Assembly (NCBI RefSeq): GCF_964355755.1 | Contig: NC_092672.1 | Location: 30,128,501-30,192,500 of the forward strand | DNA length: 64,000 nucleotides | DNA from: Antedon mediterranea | Lineage: Eukaryota > Echinodermata > Crinoidea > Comatulida > Antedonidae | Direction: 5' to 3' | Shown here: positions 44,033 to 55,341 of the stretch, piece by piece | Layout of the letters: each line of letters starts with the position of its first letter | Numbering within the stretch: position 1 is the stretch's first letter | The notes under the pieces: generated by a model | The model's database searches: none | The model's input: only the letters and a program-made list of their open reading frames with translations | Told to the model about the DNA's origin: nothing | Made by a program: the position numbers and the translations under genes

Positions 44033-44440
44033 GTGGTTCCCACTATCGAGGCAAGGAGCAAACGACGCATACAGAACGCAAGGTCATCGCATGATCATTG
44101 TCTGCGTTGTGTGGATCAAGCGTGGTTCCCACTAGGACGCAGCCCAACGCTAGTGGGAACCGTACAACCAAACATCAGCTGGTTCCTACGAGCGACGCAA
44201 CGTAACGCAATCTACGCGACGTAAGCAAAAATGCCCTTGTGTTTTCCCCCACTTGCGTGAAATCAAACCTGCAATGTTTGCAGCACTATCGCGTCGTCGG
44301 TTCCCACTTGTGATTACGCAATATAACATTTTACGTCACTGCGTTGCGTTCTATAGTGGGAACCACGCTTGATCCACACAACGCAGACGACGATCATGCG
44401 ATGACCTTGCGTTATGTGTGCGTCGTTGGTGACGCGTCCA
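44033..44440. mobile_element. A-family MITE complex, nested palindrome
   Basis: AAGCGTGGTTCCCACTA occurs at 44033 and 44119, and its inverse TAGTGGGAACCACGCTT at 44355. The stretch ACGCAAGGTCATCGCATGAT near 44078 is inverted near 44395, making a long arm that encloses further GTTCCCAC/GTGGGAAC pairs. This reads as two or three A-family insertions into each other. Confidence 0.75.
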
Positions 44441-44604
44441 AGCGGTAACAAAGCTTTTTAGTGTGTGTAAAAACTTATATAATTTCATTGTTGTGGCGGT
44501 GTATGCAATGTACCAAATAGGTCGTCAGAGGTGTGCTTAGGTTTGTGCGTAGGATTGTTTGTGTTTATTTGTCAATTATTACACATAATTATCAATTCAA
44601 TGAC

Positions 44605-45285
44605 ACTAAACCTCTGTCTTCTACTCTTAGCAAACTTTATGTGACAAAAAAATATGATGTCATATCACTACCAGATGTATTGTCCCTTGAAACACAAAAA
44701 ATGAAAAAAAAAATATTCTAAATTTAAAATGACCATATCAAAGTAATATTAAAGTTATTCACTTTAAGTCGAAAATTCGAGCCAAAAACAACAGTTTACG
44801 TAATTAACAGGTAAATTAATTAGATTACATTTCGTCTGAGAAATCGTCGCAAGCGAAAGTAAACAAAGATTTCAAACCATGAGTATGCATTATGCATGAT
44901 GCTAATTAGGATTGTTTACAACTTATCACGGTTGAGAAGGTGTTTTCACACAGATCGCAAGGAAGTTTTATGATTATACATACAGAGTAGCCAAACAAGC
45001 GCATTATGGGATATGTTTTGATTGAAAACTTTGACTGGAAGTCAAAGTTATTTTTTGAACAAAAAAACATCTGTATTTCGGTTAAATTATTTTTTTTTGA
45101 CTAATTTTTGGTGAAAGTTAATAACTATTATGATACTTCAAAATGATCCACTTTTTTTCGAAATAAAAAAAAATTTTTTTTTCGGAATTAGTCAAAGGGA
45201 CAATACATCTTTAAGCATAATAACACTACCATATTTGGGAACATCACATGTGTAGATGTAGATGTAGTGTAGATAAAGCGTTAGA
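44605..45285. mobile_element. B-family MITE split by a C-family insertion
   Basis: Left half 44605-44672 (CCTCTGTCTTCTACTC, ATGATGTCATATCACTACC) and right half 45211-45285 (ACACTACCATATTTGGGAAC and TGTAGATAAAGCG) belong to a B element of the variant seen at 20014. Confidence 0.7.
44673..45210. mobile_element. C-family MITE, complete copy, inverted
   Basis: 538 bp from AGATGTATTGTCCCTTGAAA to GTCAAAGGGACAATACATCT; reverse complement of the 36532-37081 body. Confidence 0.92.
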
Positions 45286-45637
45286 AGAAAAGGGTGAGCA
45301 TGCAGAGGCAATTTACACGGATAAACTCCACCGCATATCGATATACTGCTGGGAATCAGAATTAATTTAAAAACACCAGAAGGTGAGAAAATGTAATTTC
45401 ATTTTGATTCTAAATTATCCCGGATAGGTAAAATTCAATAGCATCGACGTTCCGTTTCCGCTTAACAACCGTCTCCTGGCGCCATTGATTTTACCGTCTC
45501 TAACCTTTGTAAGTAAATTGTTTTTAGGTTATAATGGTTATGGATTAGCTTATAATTGCATGTATTAGTTATTTAAACATACGTTCATACTTCTTTTGTG
45601 TAAATGGTACATTGATATTTGTTCCGCGTATTTCGAA

Positions 45638-48600
45638 ATGAATTCAGAAGAAGCTAAGCTGTACTCTAAAACTAGAGATGTACAACGAATGTCATTTAAG
45701 CTTTACGTGCAACGCCATTTGACAATCGATGCAAATGACCGTATTTTGGATGTTGGTTGTGGAACTGGTGATTTGGTCTATGAGATGGGAGCCATTGCTC
45801 ATTCAGTAATTGGTGAGTAGTTATACAGGTTTGTTGTCAGTATAGGTTGGATACAAAAAAAAACCCAGTAGATAAGTTCTGTAACAATTAATGAAAGGGG
45901 ATGGAAATAGGCCACCTGGTTATTTCTAGTCTTCCAAAAGATGCACTGAACACTAATACGAATCCACTGGGTTGTGTTCGCACACCAGCCAGAGTACACT
46001 GACTGTACCTCCCGTTTTAAGTCGATTAAAGTTTCACCACCAGAACTATGGTCGACGAGTGGGTGAAAATAATCCAGTCGAATTTTAAAATTGTATAAGA
46101 AAACTCTACTTGGTTGGAATCATTATTAAAAAAACATATGACAAATGACCGTACTGTATAAGTTGAGCAGATAACTGAAGAAACAAATTTGATTCTTTGA
46201 CTGCAAAAACGTTTTATTATTTAAGTGTTCTGACGTGTCTGTTTTTTTTATGAATATGAAGATTAAATAATCATCTGATTTTTTAAATGTATTTAATCGA
46301 ATAGTAGACATACTATTACAGTGGCCTGTAAGTTTCACGGCATTTTTTTTCAAGCCATGGCAATTTAAAAGAAAAAACACGGCAATTTACAAAAAAAAGA
46401 AGCCACGCAAATTTGAAAATAAAACGTCACGGAAAATTAAGAATAAAACATCACGGACGGCAAAAGTGGTATTATTCTGTAGTTTGCCGTGGTGTTTCCT
46501 TTGATTTGCCGTGGCGTTTCATTTTCAAGTTGCCGTGGTATTTTGGTAAATAGCCGTGATGTTTTATATTCAAAAATTGGCGTGTTGTTTTTTTTTTTGT
46601 GAATTGCCGTGGCTTTTTTTTTTAATTGCCGTGACACTTACCGTGCCGTGACACTTACCGTACAATATTTCAGATTAACAGTTTTTCCTTTTTCTCCGTG
46701 TATTCATTTTGACAAAGTTGACATTAAAATTCTTACAAAAATGTTATTGTTATGTTTCCCCAAAGGAGTACCTCTTATACATCCTCATTAAGTATTGATT
46801 AATTAATATTGAAAGTGGGAACGGTTTTCAATTTTAAATCAGGCTATATGTACTGCTATATGGATGTGTACGGATATAATTATTATGGATGGTACCGTTT
46901 TTGTACTACCAGTCACGTATAGATTCTAATGAAATTTTGTGGAAGCCAATTGGCCCGGATGGCAAATCAATCAAACTTGTAGGGGCGGGGCATAATCGTA
47001 TCGGGCGCCAAACATATTTGATCATGAATTAAGAAAAGCGTATAGTAGTGTCCTGTTGTTTGATTGACTTGCTTAGATGTTTCTTAGGAAAAACCCAAGA
47101 GTAGTGTTTTTTTAACAATATGTTCTATAAAAGCGCGATGCAGCAATTTATAATGAGCGGTTGCTAGATTTCGAAGAAAATTAAGATTCAAGAAATTGTA
47201 TTATGCAGTGTTGATTTTCTCAATTGAGGTAAACAACCAAACCTGAAGTCTGCAAAATAATGACAAACAATTAGTTCAAAGTTCAAATGATGTTTCCTTC
47301 TAGACTAGGCAATACAACAAATCACACATATATTAAAACTAAAAAAAAAACGCAAATTAGCCTCGTCTCATGAAATAAATATTCTTGCCAGACTTCACAT
47401 TAAATCATGCTCATCTTTATAATCAGTTATAATGTTATTGTCTTCATACTTTCCGTTGGCGAATTATTTTCTTTCGAATCTTTAAATTAGTTTCTTAAAT
47501 TATCTTTATCTTTAGGTCATGACATATCAAAGGAGATGATAGAAGTTGCACGACGAAAATACCAACGAGAAAATGTGTCATACGAAATTACAGATATTGA
47601 AAACTGTCTTGAAAAGTTTCCTACCTGGAAAGGTTCTTTCAACAAGGTCGTATCTGTGCATGTACTGCATTGGGTCAAAGACAGAAAACAAGCTTTACGA
47701 AATATTTACGATTGTCTTAGCGAAACTGGACAGTGTTTTCTTTTAGTTTGTGGTCCACTTCATCAACTGTTGGGTCACAGAAAAGATGAACTTCCGCATT
47801 TCCTGGAGAATCACATAAAATGGAAACAACACCTTAAAGTATGAAGCCTAAAGCATTTCATATATCTGTTTCCACTTAATAGTATACCGTAAACCATCGA
47901 ATAGAAGCCTCCCTCTTTGGTCTGCAAAAGTAATCTCGAAAAGAAGCCCATCTCGAACGAAATCAAGCCCACTAGGCTTCTTTTCAAGATTTAAATATCA
48001 AAGAAACAAGTTCCCAGATAATGATGATCGAATTTATATCGTACATTTATTTTATGGTATTTTGATCACAAATATGTAAAATTGGCAGGTAATGTCGAAA
48101 AAATCATACTAATGTATAAGTGTAATTCACAAATTTACAGCTTTTAGTTTGCAAAAGTAATCTCGAAAAGAAGATCACCCAAAAGTCTAATAAAAAAAGA
48201 AGCGTGGGCTTCTTTTCGACGTTTTACGGTATCATTCTTCTAAGCGTAGGCCTAAATCTTCTAATGAAAACATGTTGAGAATTGGCCTGAGATCGCATCT
48301 TCGAACGTTAAAGTAATTTATCTTCTATCATAATATTATACCAGTAGTGTATGTCAATTAATTAATGTACGGCCTACGTCTATTTATTACAATTTTAAAA
48401 TTCTTCTTGTAAGATAATATTTTTCACTAAGACTTAAAGAAATGTATGTTTATTGATACATTCCTTAGGGTTACCAACACAAGATGTATAATCATTTAAC
48501 ACTGGACGAAAATATTCAATTGTTGAAATTGGTTGGTTTTGAAGAGGTCGAGGGCTTCCTACACACGCCCTGTAGTGAAATGGATATCCTTAGCAAAGAG

Positions 48601-49009
48601 CAGTTAAGAGGTAAGTATTTTCTGTGTTATCAACACAACAAGGCCATATACATGGCTGCAGTTGCGTGCTCAAGTTAGTGTTTACCGACCAACCGACCGA
48701 CCGACATAGTGAGCTGAAGAGTCGCGTTGCACGCGACTAAAAATCACAATACAGCGATATGATGGGTTGCCGTATGAAACGATTATTACTAACCATTGTT
48801 GGGTTTCAGATTATGTCCGCACACTTGTTGGTCATGTAAAGTACGTTCCAGAACAGTATCGGTCTGAGATTGTGGCAGATGCTACTGACTGGTGCTATGA
48901 GAACTTTCCTGTTAACCAACGAGGAAACAGATACATTGGTCTCGACATAATGGTGTTCCGAGCAACAAAACCAAAATGGACAACGCATGGATGTGAAGCA
49001 CAACAATAG
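45638..49009 (+). CDS. Class I SAM-dependent methyltransferase, JHAMT-like
   Basis: Exons 45638-45812, 47516-47838, 48469-48610, 48810-49009 total 840 nt, 279 aa, in phase. Motif I is RILDVGCGTGDL at about residues 35-46; the acidic loop follows as GHDISKEMIEVA; VSVHVLHWVKDRKQALRNIY gives motifs IV-V, and the tail has the HxxxMYNHLT and YIGLDIMVFRA segments. Length and motif order match juvenile-hormone-acid methyltransferase-like proteins, a group widespread outside insects, where the substrate is mostly unknown; a small carboxylic acid is a guess. The ATG at 45638 is preferred because MNSEEAKLYSKTR aligns with usual starts, though the frame stays open upstream. The donor of exon 2 (GTATGA) is weaker than the others. 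Intron 1 carries a CACGGC palindrome, intron 2 a TACCGTAAA MITE, intron 3 a GACC-rich fragment. Confidence 0.88.
46318..46670. mobile_element. CACGGCA/TGCCGTG foldback repeat
   Basis: The left half has CACGGCA/CACGGAA words every 25-40 bases and the right half their complements (TTGCCGTGGCGTTTC-type), so the whole block folds on itself; ends are CCTGTAAGTTTCACGGCA and TGCCGTGACACTTACCGT. In intron 1 of the JHAMT-like gene. Confidence 0.8.
47884..48232. mobile_element. MITE with TACCGTAAA termini
   Basis: Left TACCGTAAACCATCGAATAG with AAGCC; right GGCTTCTTTTCGACGTTTTA with CGGTA. Internal TGCAAAAGTAATCTCGAAAA occurs twice. In intron 2 of the JHAMT-like gene. Confidence 0.8.
48682..48742 (+). 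mobile_element. GACC-rich element, 3' part
   Basis: ACCAACCGACCGACCGACAT followed by AGTGAGCTGAAGAGTCGCGT and GCACGCGACTAAAAA, the right modules of the 10200 element. In intron 3 of the JHAMT-like gene, about 70 bases before exon 4. Confidence 0.6.
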
Positions 49010-49058
49010 AGTGATGAATGTTTCTGTGTGGACAATTGTATAGCTATGTCAGGTGTCC

Positions 49059-49064
49059 AATAAA
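49059..49064 (+). terminator. Polyadenylation signal, JHAMT-like gene
   Basis: AATAAA 50 bases after the stop codon. Confidence 0.65.
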
Positions 49065-49176
49065 CAAAACTTTAGTCAATCAATGAATTTAAAAACAGAC
49101 TTAATTGTAATTGATAGAACACAATTTGTCTGGACGCGAATAGTCAATAATGTAAATTGGGATTTTCGGAAATGTT

Positions 49177-49340
49177 CGAGAGTACCTCTAGCCATTACCA
49201 CCACAGTCCATCTGGTTTATACACACCGGTTGTTGGATTGAAAGCATTGGCAACTTTAGCCCCATCATTGTTGGAGAATCCTTCAAACGAATTTATTCCC
49301 TCTTTAACTTCATATCTCACGATCGTTTATAACACACATA
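49177..49340 (-). pseudogene. Fragment resembling the intronless methyltransferases
   Basis: On the minus strand a short frame reads VRYEVKEGIN, matching FVRYEVKEGIK of the 50754-51698 protein; at DNA level 49292-49336 (TCTTTAACTTCATATCTCAC) matches 51165-51210 closely. After that the frame diverges (GFSNNDGAKVANAFNPTTG) and stops at a TAA. It is either a pseudogene fragment or an exon of a gene I cannot complete. Confidence 0.4.
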
Positions 49341-49345
49341 AATCG

Positions 49346-50753
49346 TGTATCATATAAATGTCATTTTTGATCATTATTATTATTTGAATGAACTTATTTT
49401 TCAGAAATAAATATTATAGTCCTATGAATGTTTGTTTTGAAAGTGAGAAAATGTACTATCGTCGTTGTATCGTCTAAACAGGCCTTACATAAAATGCAAA
49501 CGATATGAATCTAATTGGATATGCAAAAACTATATTTGAATCATTCATTGTCTTTACAATAAACATTGGCATGCTGGTAGTTATCAATTAATAATGATTA
49601 TGTTTGTTTTATTCATAACGTCGTCAAAGTGGATAAATAAAAGATCATATCCCGTATATTCACTAAATCACGGGAAAGACACACACAAACTAATTAAAAA
49701 AAATTCTCCTATAAGTGACTTCCACTTAAAGGAAATTAGGGTCTATCATTAAATATTTAATCAAAAGATAATATATCAAAGTGTAATTGGTGATTACAGC
49801 CGGGCCTTATGCATGTCAGTATGTACCGTATAGGCCTACTACTGTATTAACTAACGTGCCCGTCGTTTACACGTTTACATCATGTAGCATCGCTAGTATC
49901 GTTGGTCCTATTTTGTTCAAATAATACTATTGGCTAAAACATACACCCATGGAAGACAAGTCATGCAACTAACATAACAAATATCGCTTGTATGATCAGT
50001 TTTTACCCCCAAAAGTAGCCTATATCTATCAACAATCAAAATATGGTTTGGTAGGTCTACATTGGTCGGTGGCCTACTTGATCTTTGATATAAGCTCTGT
50101 CAACACTACCGTATCATACTAGTTAATGACAAAAAAAGTGTTATGTACCCAAATATGGTAGTGATATGCCCAAATATGGTAGAAAACATCATGTCCATAT
50201 TTCCGGGCATATCACATTTATTTTTTTGTAACATAAAGTTTAATAGTGTGGACAGAGCTTTATACTGTACATTAATTTTGCGTATGGCAAATTGTAAGAG
50301 ATTTTGCAGAGACTAAATTAATAAAATAATAATCTAAAATAATAATACTGTTTAATATACTTTTTAATAAATGTTATGACACTTTACCGTATTTTAATGA
50401 CTTTAAAAGCTAGTGGCGAATTCTTTGAGAAATCAGTATAGGCCTCCTCACTCCGATATGTTTAAAATCAAGAAATACCCGTACCGGTAGAACTCGTCGA
50501 GTAGGCTTAGTCTACTTACTGTAGGCCTACTTAATACGACTCAGTATAGCTAGCCTACTTTCACCTAAATTACCAACATTTAAGCACACTTTTGATTGGT
50601 AAATTATAAATATTAAAACATTTACAGTGAAAGTTTAAATTGTATAATACTGTAAAAGTTATAAAACTATAAAGTAATAAATATATATGTTGATGATGAT
50701 GGCTCCTTTTCTTCCGTCTTTCTTGTTAGTCAAAGTCGGAGCATGGCGTCCAG
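49346..50753. other. Intergenic stretch downstream of two convergent genes
   Basis: AT-rich, no exon seen, one B-family MITE at 50092-50261 and a short TAGGCCTAC-type tract near 50520. The 3' UTR of the 50754-51698 gene should occupy the right end. Confidence 0.5.
50092..50261. mobile_element. B-family MITE, full copy
   Basis: Ends AAGCTCTGTCAACACTACCG and AATAGTGTGGACAGAGCTT; family core present. Confidence 0.85.
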
Positions 50754-51698
50754 TTACTTTGGATGACATCGCAGAAGACCAACTTCGTAACTCTTCACCT
50801 CCCTTTTTTTCATCAGCATAAAATTCATCCTAATGAATTTCTGTGGTCTAGACTGGAAGAGGTTTTTCAGAATAGAACTTATTATTTGATCTTGTCCAGT
50901 GAAATTATACGAGAAACAAACAGCATCGGTAAACTCACTCACTGAATAAAAACCAGCTTCCCCTGCGAGCTCTTTGAAAAATGCAATGTTTCGGTCCTTC
51001 CCGTCTCGGTTGTCTGCGTAAAATAAGTACGAGCCAGGCATAGCACACATTAATAAAGTTTTGATTGCCATTCGACTCTCCGGTAATGCACGTACCGCGG
51101 ATATGAATTTAATAAACGTAAACATATGTGCATTAACGGCAGCTGAAATATGCATGTTTTTTATTCCTTCTTTAACTTCATATCTCACGAAGTTTATAGC
51201 ACACCTGTCTCGAATTTGCCGCTTGATTTTCCCCCACATACCACACCACTGAGGATAGTGATCAAGCACCGAAGCACTAATTGGATAACGAACGTTGAAC
51301 TTCTCCAACATCATGGTCAAACCAATAATGTCTGTTCCAGGACCTCCGCCTATTGAGCACACATTAAGAGCACGAGTTTTACTTGCTAGGCTCAATAATG
51401 AGTTAAGATGCACATTTCCAAAAAGGCTGTGGTTGAACAACACGCTAAGCCCGTAGCTTGTAGCTTGACAATGGTTCGGAAAGTAAAGGAACATGTAGGC
51501 TGCCTGGTTTAAGGCATCATCGTACGCGACATGTCCGCCTACAGTTGAAAGTGTCTTGCCGCTGTACGCATCGTGTACTTTATCCACTGCTTGTCGAAGA
51601 GAATTCTTTTTTGACCATAACTGTGGATTTTCCATTAAAGTTGTAAATACAGCATGTTCTGAAATCGCATGAATAGACTGAAATAAATAGAGCTCCAT
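50754..51698 (-). CDS. Intronless SAM-methyltransferase-like protein, 314 aa
   Basis: A single uninterrupted frame from ATG at 51698. Residues 111-124 (LNVCSIGGGPGTDI) form a nucleotide-binding motif I; SASVLDHYPQW at 142-151 supplies the acidic residue after strand 2; FIKFISAVRALPESRMAIKT and GSYLFYADNRDG fit the motif IV-VI region of a Rossmann-fold methyltransferase. The N-terminal 100 residues (YSGKTLSTVGGHVAYDDALN, AAYMFLYFPNHCQ) are helical and probably a family-specific substrate cap. The substrate is unknown and I do not recognise a named family beyond this fold. All other host genes here have introns, so the intronless structure is notable. A close paralogue at 55342-56332 is damaged, which suggests local duplication with this copy retained. 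Confidence 0.82.
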   Translation of the reverse strand: MELYLFQSIHAISEHAVFTTLMENPQLWSKKNSLRQAVDKVHDAYSGKTLSTVGGHVAYDDALNQAAYMFLYFPNHCQATSYGLSVLFNHSLFGNVHLNSLLSLASKTRALNVCSIGGGPGTDIIGLTMMLEKFNVRYPISASVLDHYPQWCGMWGKIKRQIRDRCAINFVRYEVKEGIKNMHISAAVNAHMFTFIKFISAVRALPESRMAIKTLLMCAMPGSYLFYADNRDGKDRNIAFFKELAGEAGFYSVSEFTDAVCFSYNFTGQDQIISSILKNLFQSRPQKFIRMNFMLMKKREVKSYEVGLLRCHPK

Positions 51699-52512
51699 CG
51701 TGTTATTGAGCGAGCTTACTGTAAGGTTAGGGCCTGGAAATATGGATTGTTTACGAGGCGTACGGTAATGTGATAAGTGTTTATATCAATGACGTCACAG
51801 TTGGATTACAACTACATGGATATGGGTTTTCCCAGTTTCGCAATAAACTAACGATGACGTAATGATTGCGGTTGTTTAATATCCCAATATGTCCACTTGA
51901 TTAGTGGATACAAACTCAATTTTCAGCAGTTTATTAGTGAATGAAGAAATGACTGCTATTTTATACATCTAGGTTTATTAGGCCTCAATCACAATAATGT
52001 TTGTATGTTTTAATCCTAAAGCCTGTTTTCACGTCACAAAAAGTAAATGAAAATATTAATAATTTGCCAATTGCAAAATAGGAATAAAGATAATAATTTC
52101 ACGACCCTGGACAATTTTTGTTTTCAGATTTTGGTTGTTGAATATCACCATTTTGATGTTCTATAAAAGTTACTCACTTTGACCAAAAATTGGATCGAAC
52201 AAAAATATTATTTACTTGAAAACAATTTAATTGAAGGCAATTGGTTGGTTGACTTTAACCGTTTTGTTTAGTCTTTTTATAAGTGAAAATATGTTTTTCT
52301 ATGGGAAGTGGTAAACTCGATTAAAACTACAAAATGGCCTTTATATTCAGAGTCTTTTTTTAATTAATATTCATTTTTTCATGCTTTGATCCCACTAGCA
52401 CGTGACGACGCAATGCAAGTAATGTGACTTATCAGAACGTGATGATTACATTATTTGCGTTGCGTGTAGGCCTACGTAATTGCGCTGCGCTTTATGTATG
52501 TGCGTTGCACTT

Positions 52513-52673
52513 AAGCTTGGTTCCCACTAGGACGCAACGCAAGGACGTAGACGCAACGCAAACTAGTTGACCAATGACAAGCGACAGTCGAATAAATCCA
52601 TCGCCTGTGATTGGTCAAATCCCTTACGTTGCGTTTCGTCGTTGTTTTGCGTCTCTAGTGGGAACCAAGCATT
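52513..52673. mobile_element. A-family palindromic MITE
   Basis: AAGCTTGGTTCCCACTAG to CTAGTGGGAACCAAGC with ACGCAACGCAA and GACCAATGACAAGCGA interior. Diverged half-copies flank it at 52382-52500 and 52680-52710. Confidence 0.85.
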
Positions 52674-52819
52674 ACGTACTTACGATGCGTCCTAGTGGTA
52701 ACCAAGAACTTAGGTCTACTTGTGTCGATAAACTATTATGTGACATTAAAATGGCATATTCAACAAAACATGTTTTAAGAATTATTGTATGAAAGGGAAA
52801 ACTAGGCCTAATTTCTCTA

Positions 52820-53398
52820 ATACCCTTTTCACACCAAAAGCAAAACTCCGGAGACACTCCGGAGACACCCCGGAGTTGACGTCCCGCTGTTTGGTGTGAA
52901 AGGTAAAATCAAGCAACTCCGGAGTTTAAAACTGCGGGGTTGAACAGCTGAACATTCCCCGGAGAGAGCGAACTGCGGGGACACCCCGGTGTTTTGGTGT
53001 GAAAGGTACCAACATCAAACTCCGGAGTGTTTCGGGTCAAAAGGTCATCCTCACACGATCACTCATTGCTTTAGTTTTATTTCAAAATACTTTAAATATT
53101 TGTACAACATATATAGCGGGTTCAAAAATAATAAGTAGTATCATAAAACATTATATTACTTCTGAGACTTTTGAAAGTAATTATTAAATTAAACATATTA
53201 TTAATTAAAATGATTCTAATGATCGTCGCTATGTAAACAAACAAAATAGAGGGCGACATTTACAATTTTATTTTATAAACCCCGGAGTTGCTAGGTTGGT
53301 GTGACAGGGGTATCTCCGGAGTTTCTCGACGTTTTGAATGGTCATAAACCCCGGGGTGTCTCAACGTTTTGGTTTGGTTTTGGTGTGAAAGGGGTATT
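52820..53398. mobile_element. K-family element rich in CTCCGGAG palindromes
   Basis: Ends ATACCCTTTTCACACCAAAA and TTTTGGTGTGAAAGGGGTAT. Inside, CTCCGGAG and ACCCCGG words are spaced along the arms and TTGGTGTGAAAGGTA occurs twice. No coding capacity. Confidence 0.88.
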
Positions 53399-53730
53399 AT
53401 AGACCGCCTCCTCCTCCTTAATTAAATATTAAAAGGTTCATGAATAAAAGTATTAAAAAACAACATATAAAACAACAAATATTTTAAAATAGTTAAAACC
53501 GTTTAAAACTATTTTTTTCGAAAATATTTTTACACATAATAAGTACTGTGTGTGAAATTACGACATTAATATATTTAATTCAAAAGTTGCAGACTAATTA
53601 TTGTACTCTATCTTCTAGGCCTACCTATATAAATGTTTTTTCGTCATTTAATAATGCTGACACATGCTTAATTATTAATGATTAATTAATTAACTGTATT
53701 CTTTCACGGAAACATGATATAAAGTATCAT

Positions 53731-53889
53731 AAAGCTATGTCTACACTATCAAACTAGTTTGAAAAAGTGTGATGTGCCCAAATGGTAGTGATATACCCAA
53801 ACATAGTAGTGATATGACATCATCATGTCCATGGGCACATCACATTTTTTGTTGTCACACATGAAGTTAAGTTTGATAGGGTAGACAGG
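53731..53889. mobile_element. B-family MITE, full copy
   Basis: Ends AAAGCTATGTCTACACTATC and GTTTGATAGGGTAGACAG. Confidence 0.82.
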
Positions 53890-54368
53890 TATATCATGCG
53901 TGATGATACAAGCCTACTCTAAAATAATACTAATTGTTTTTCGTTGTCTACCATTGAATTGGCGTAACCATCAAGAAAGACAAGGCATGCAATATCATAA
54001 CATGTATATCGTATTCTATGTTGGTCTCAACTGCCCATTGCCCATAAAATATTTCTATAATGTTTTATTGCCAACATCATATTTTTTTATTGGTCAAATA
54101 ACCATGTATTGGCCAGTAAATGTTTGATATAAAAATATATATTCTCACAGATGTTCTCATCGTTAGGCTTATCGTTTCAAATTAATTATTAAATGTTCGG
54201 TATATCACCGGGCGGTTGTTTAGAATTTATGTTCTGTGCCTATGTGTTTATATACCTGAGTATGATAATGTATAAATGGTATAAAAAGAATCAAACAGAG
54301 GCTAAACTCACATCTATTCTAAGGCCTCAGCGGTATAGGCCTACTGATAAAAGGTTATATATTTTAAA

Positions 54369-54523
54369 TACAGAAGAACCCTGTTAAGTGGGACATCTTC
54401 GGGACCCACAGTAAAGTGTACAATTTTAAGGGCCCGAGTGGTTGACCATGCAATAATTCCCCTCCCTTGTTTCACGGGAACGTGTAAGGGTTGTCGGTCC
54501 CAAAAAGAAGGGTTCTACTGTAA
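54369..54523. mobile_element. Inverted-repeat element (TACAGTAGAACC termini)
   Basis: ATACAGAAGAACCCTGTTAA on the left and AAGGGTTCTACTGTAA on the right, with GGACATCTTCGGGACC and GGTCCC inside. Related to 3698-3880. Confidence 0.65.
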
Positions 54524-55341
54524 AATGATTAGGGCTATCCGAATACATATTAAAATATAATACATCATAATAGTTTACATCATTTCCCCCCTCGTTTCAC
54601 AGGAAATTGTCCCATTAATAGGGCTCTCCCAAATATCCGAATAACTAAAAATACAATTTCTCATATTTACATTTGGCATCAAATGAACGTATAAAATGAA
54701 AATTTGATTTTTTTTTTATGATTCAGAAGTTGTAGGCCTAAATTCATAATGATCTACCCATTTATCATGACATTTGAAGCTATGGTAATTAGCTAAAGTA
54801 ATTATCTGGGGGAATTTACTTCAGGTTTCCAAGATATATATAGGCCTATTATACCCTTGATATGATAATATCTATTTTCAAACGAGAAACATAATCAAAA
54901 TTACTGTTTTTTGTTTTGTCTTAAAATGTAGGCTCAGAGCCAATTTTCTGGTGGTTTATTGGGTATACAGTAGGCCTGCTTCGAGTCGTAGTTAGAACTG
55001 TCAATTTCGAAAACAGTTCATTTCTGAATGAAAAGATATCAAGCCTATTTCTGTTTTCTTAGTTTTCAAGAACAAAAACAACTTGTTAGTCAGCATGGAA
55101 AAATGGTTTAGGCCTATACTGTAATAATTATAAAAATTATTTTTAAAAGTGTCAAAAAATCCGGATTCATGGTGGCTACGATCCTTTTACTTTCAGCTCC
55201 AGTAGGCAACCGTAGGCCTACACAACGGCGTTTCATAATCTGTGTTTAATTTCGATGGTCGTTTCCGTTGGGAAGATTTGCATTTTTTGGTGAAAAAAAT
55301 TAAAATAGACAAAGATCACATACATAGACCACAACGTAATT

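Larger units (their letters stand above)
43174..45637. other. Divergent intergenic region, BCAS2 / methyltransferase
   Basis: No exon recognised. 43630-43860 has AT/GC-mixed unique sequence; 44033-44440 is a nested A-family palindrome; 44605-45285 is a B-family MITE split by a C-family MITE. Promoters of BCAS2 and the methyltransferase gene are expected at the two ends but show no obvious TATA box. Confidence 0.55.
51699..55341. other. Stretch between the two methyltransferase-like copies
   Basis: No host exon recognised. It holds A-family (52513-52673), K-family (52820-53398), B-family (53731-53889) and TACAGTAGAACC-type (54369-54523) elements in otherwise AT-rich DNA. The promoter of the 314-aa gene should be at the left end; CAATGACGTCACAG near 51787 contains a CRE-like TGACGTCA. 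Confidence 0.5.

Noticed and set aside
45596-45637. Upstream in-frame extension of the JHAMT-like gene
   Set aside because: It adds a Cys/Trp-rich stretch not expected in the family; the ATG at 45638 gives a normal N-terminus.
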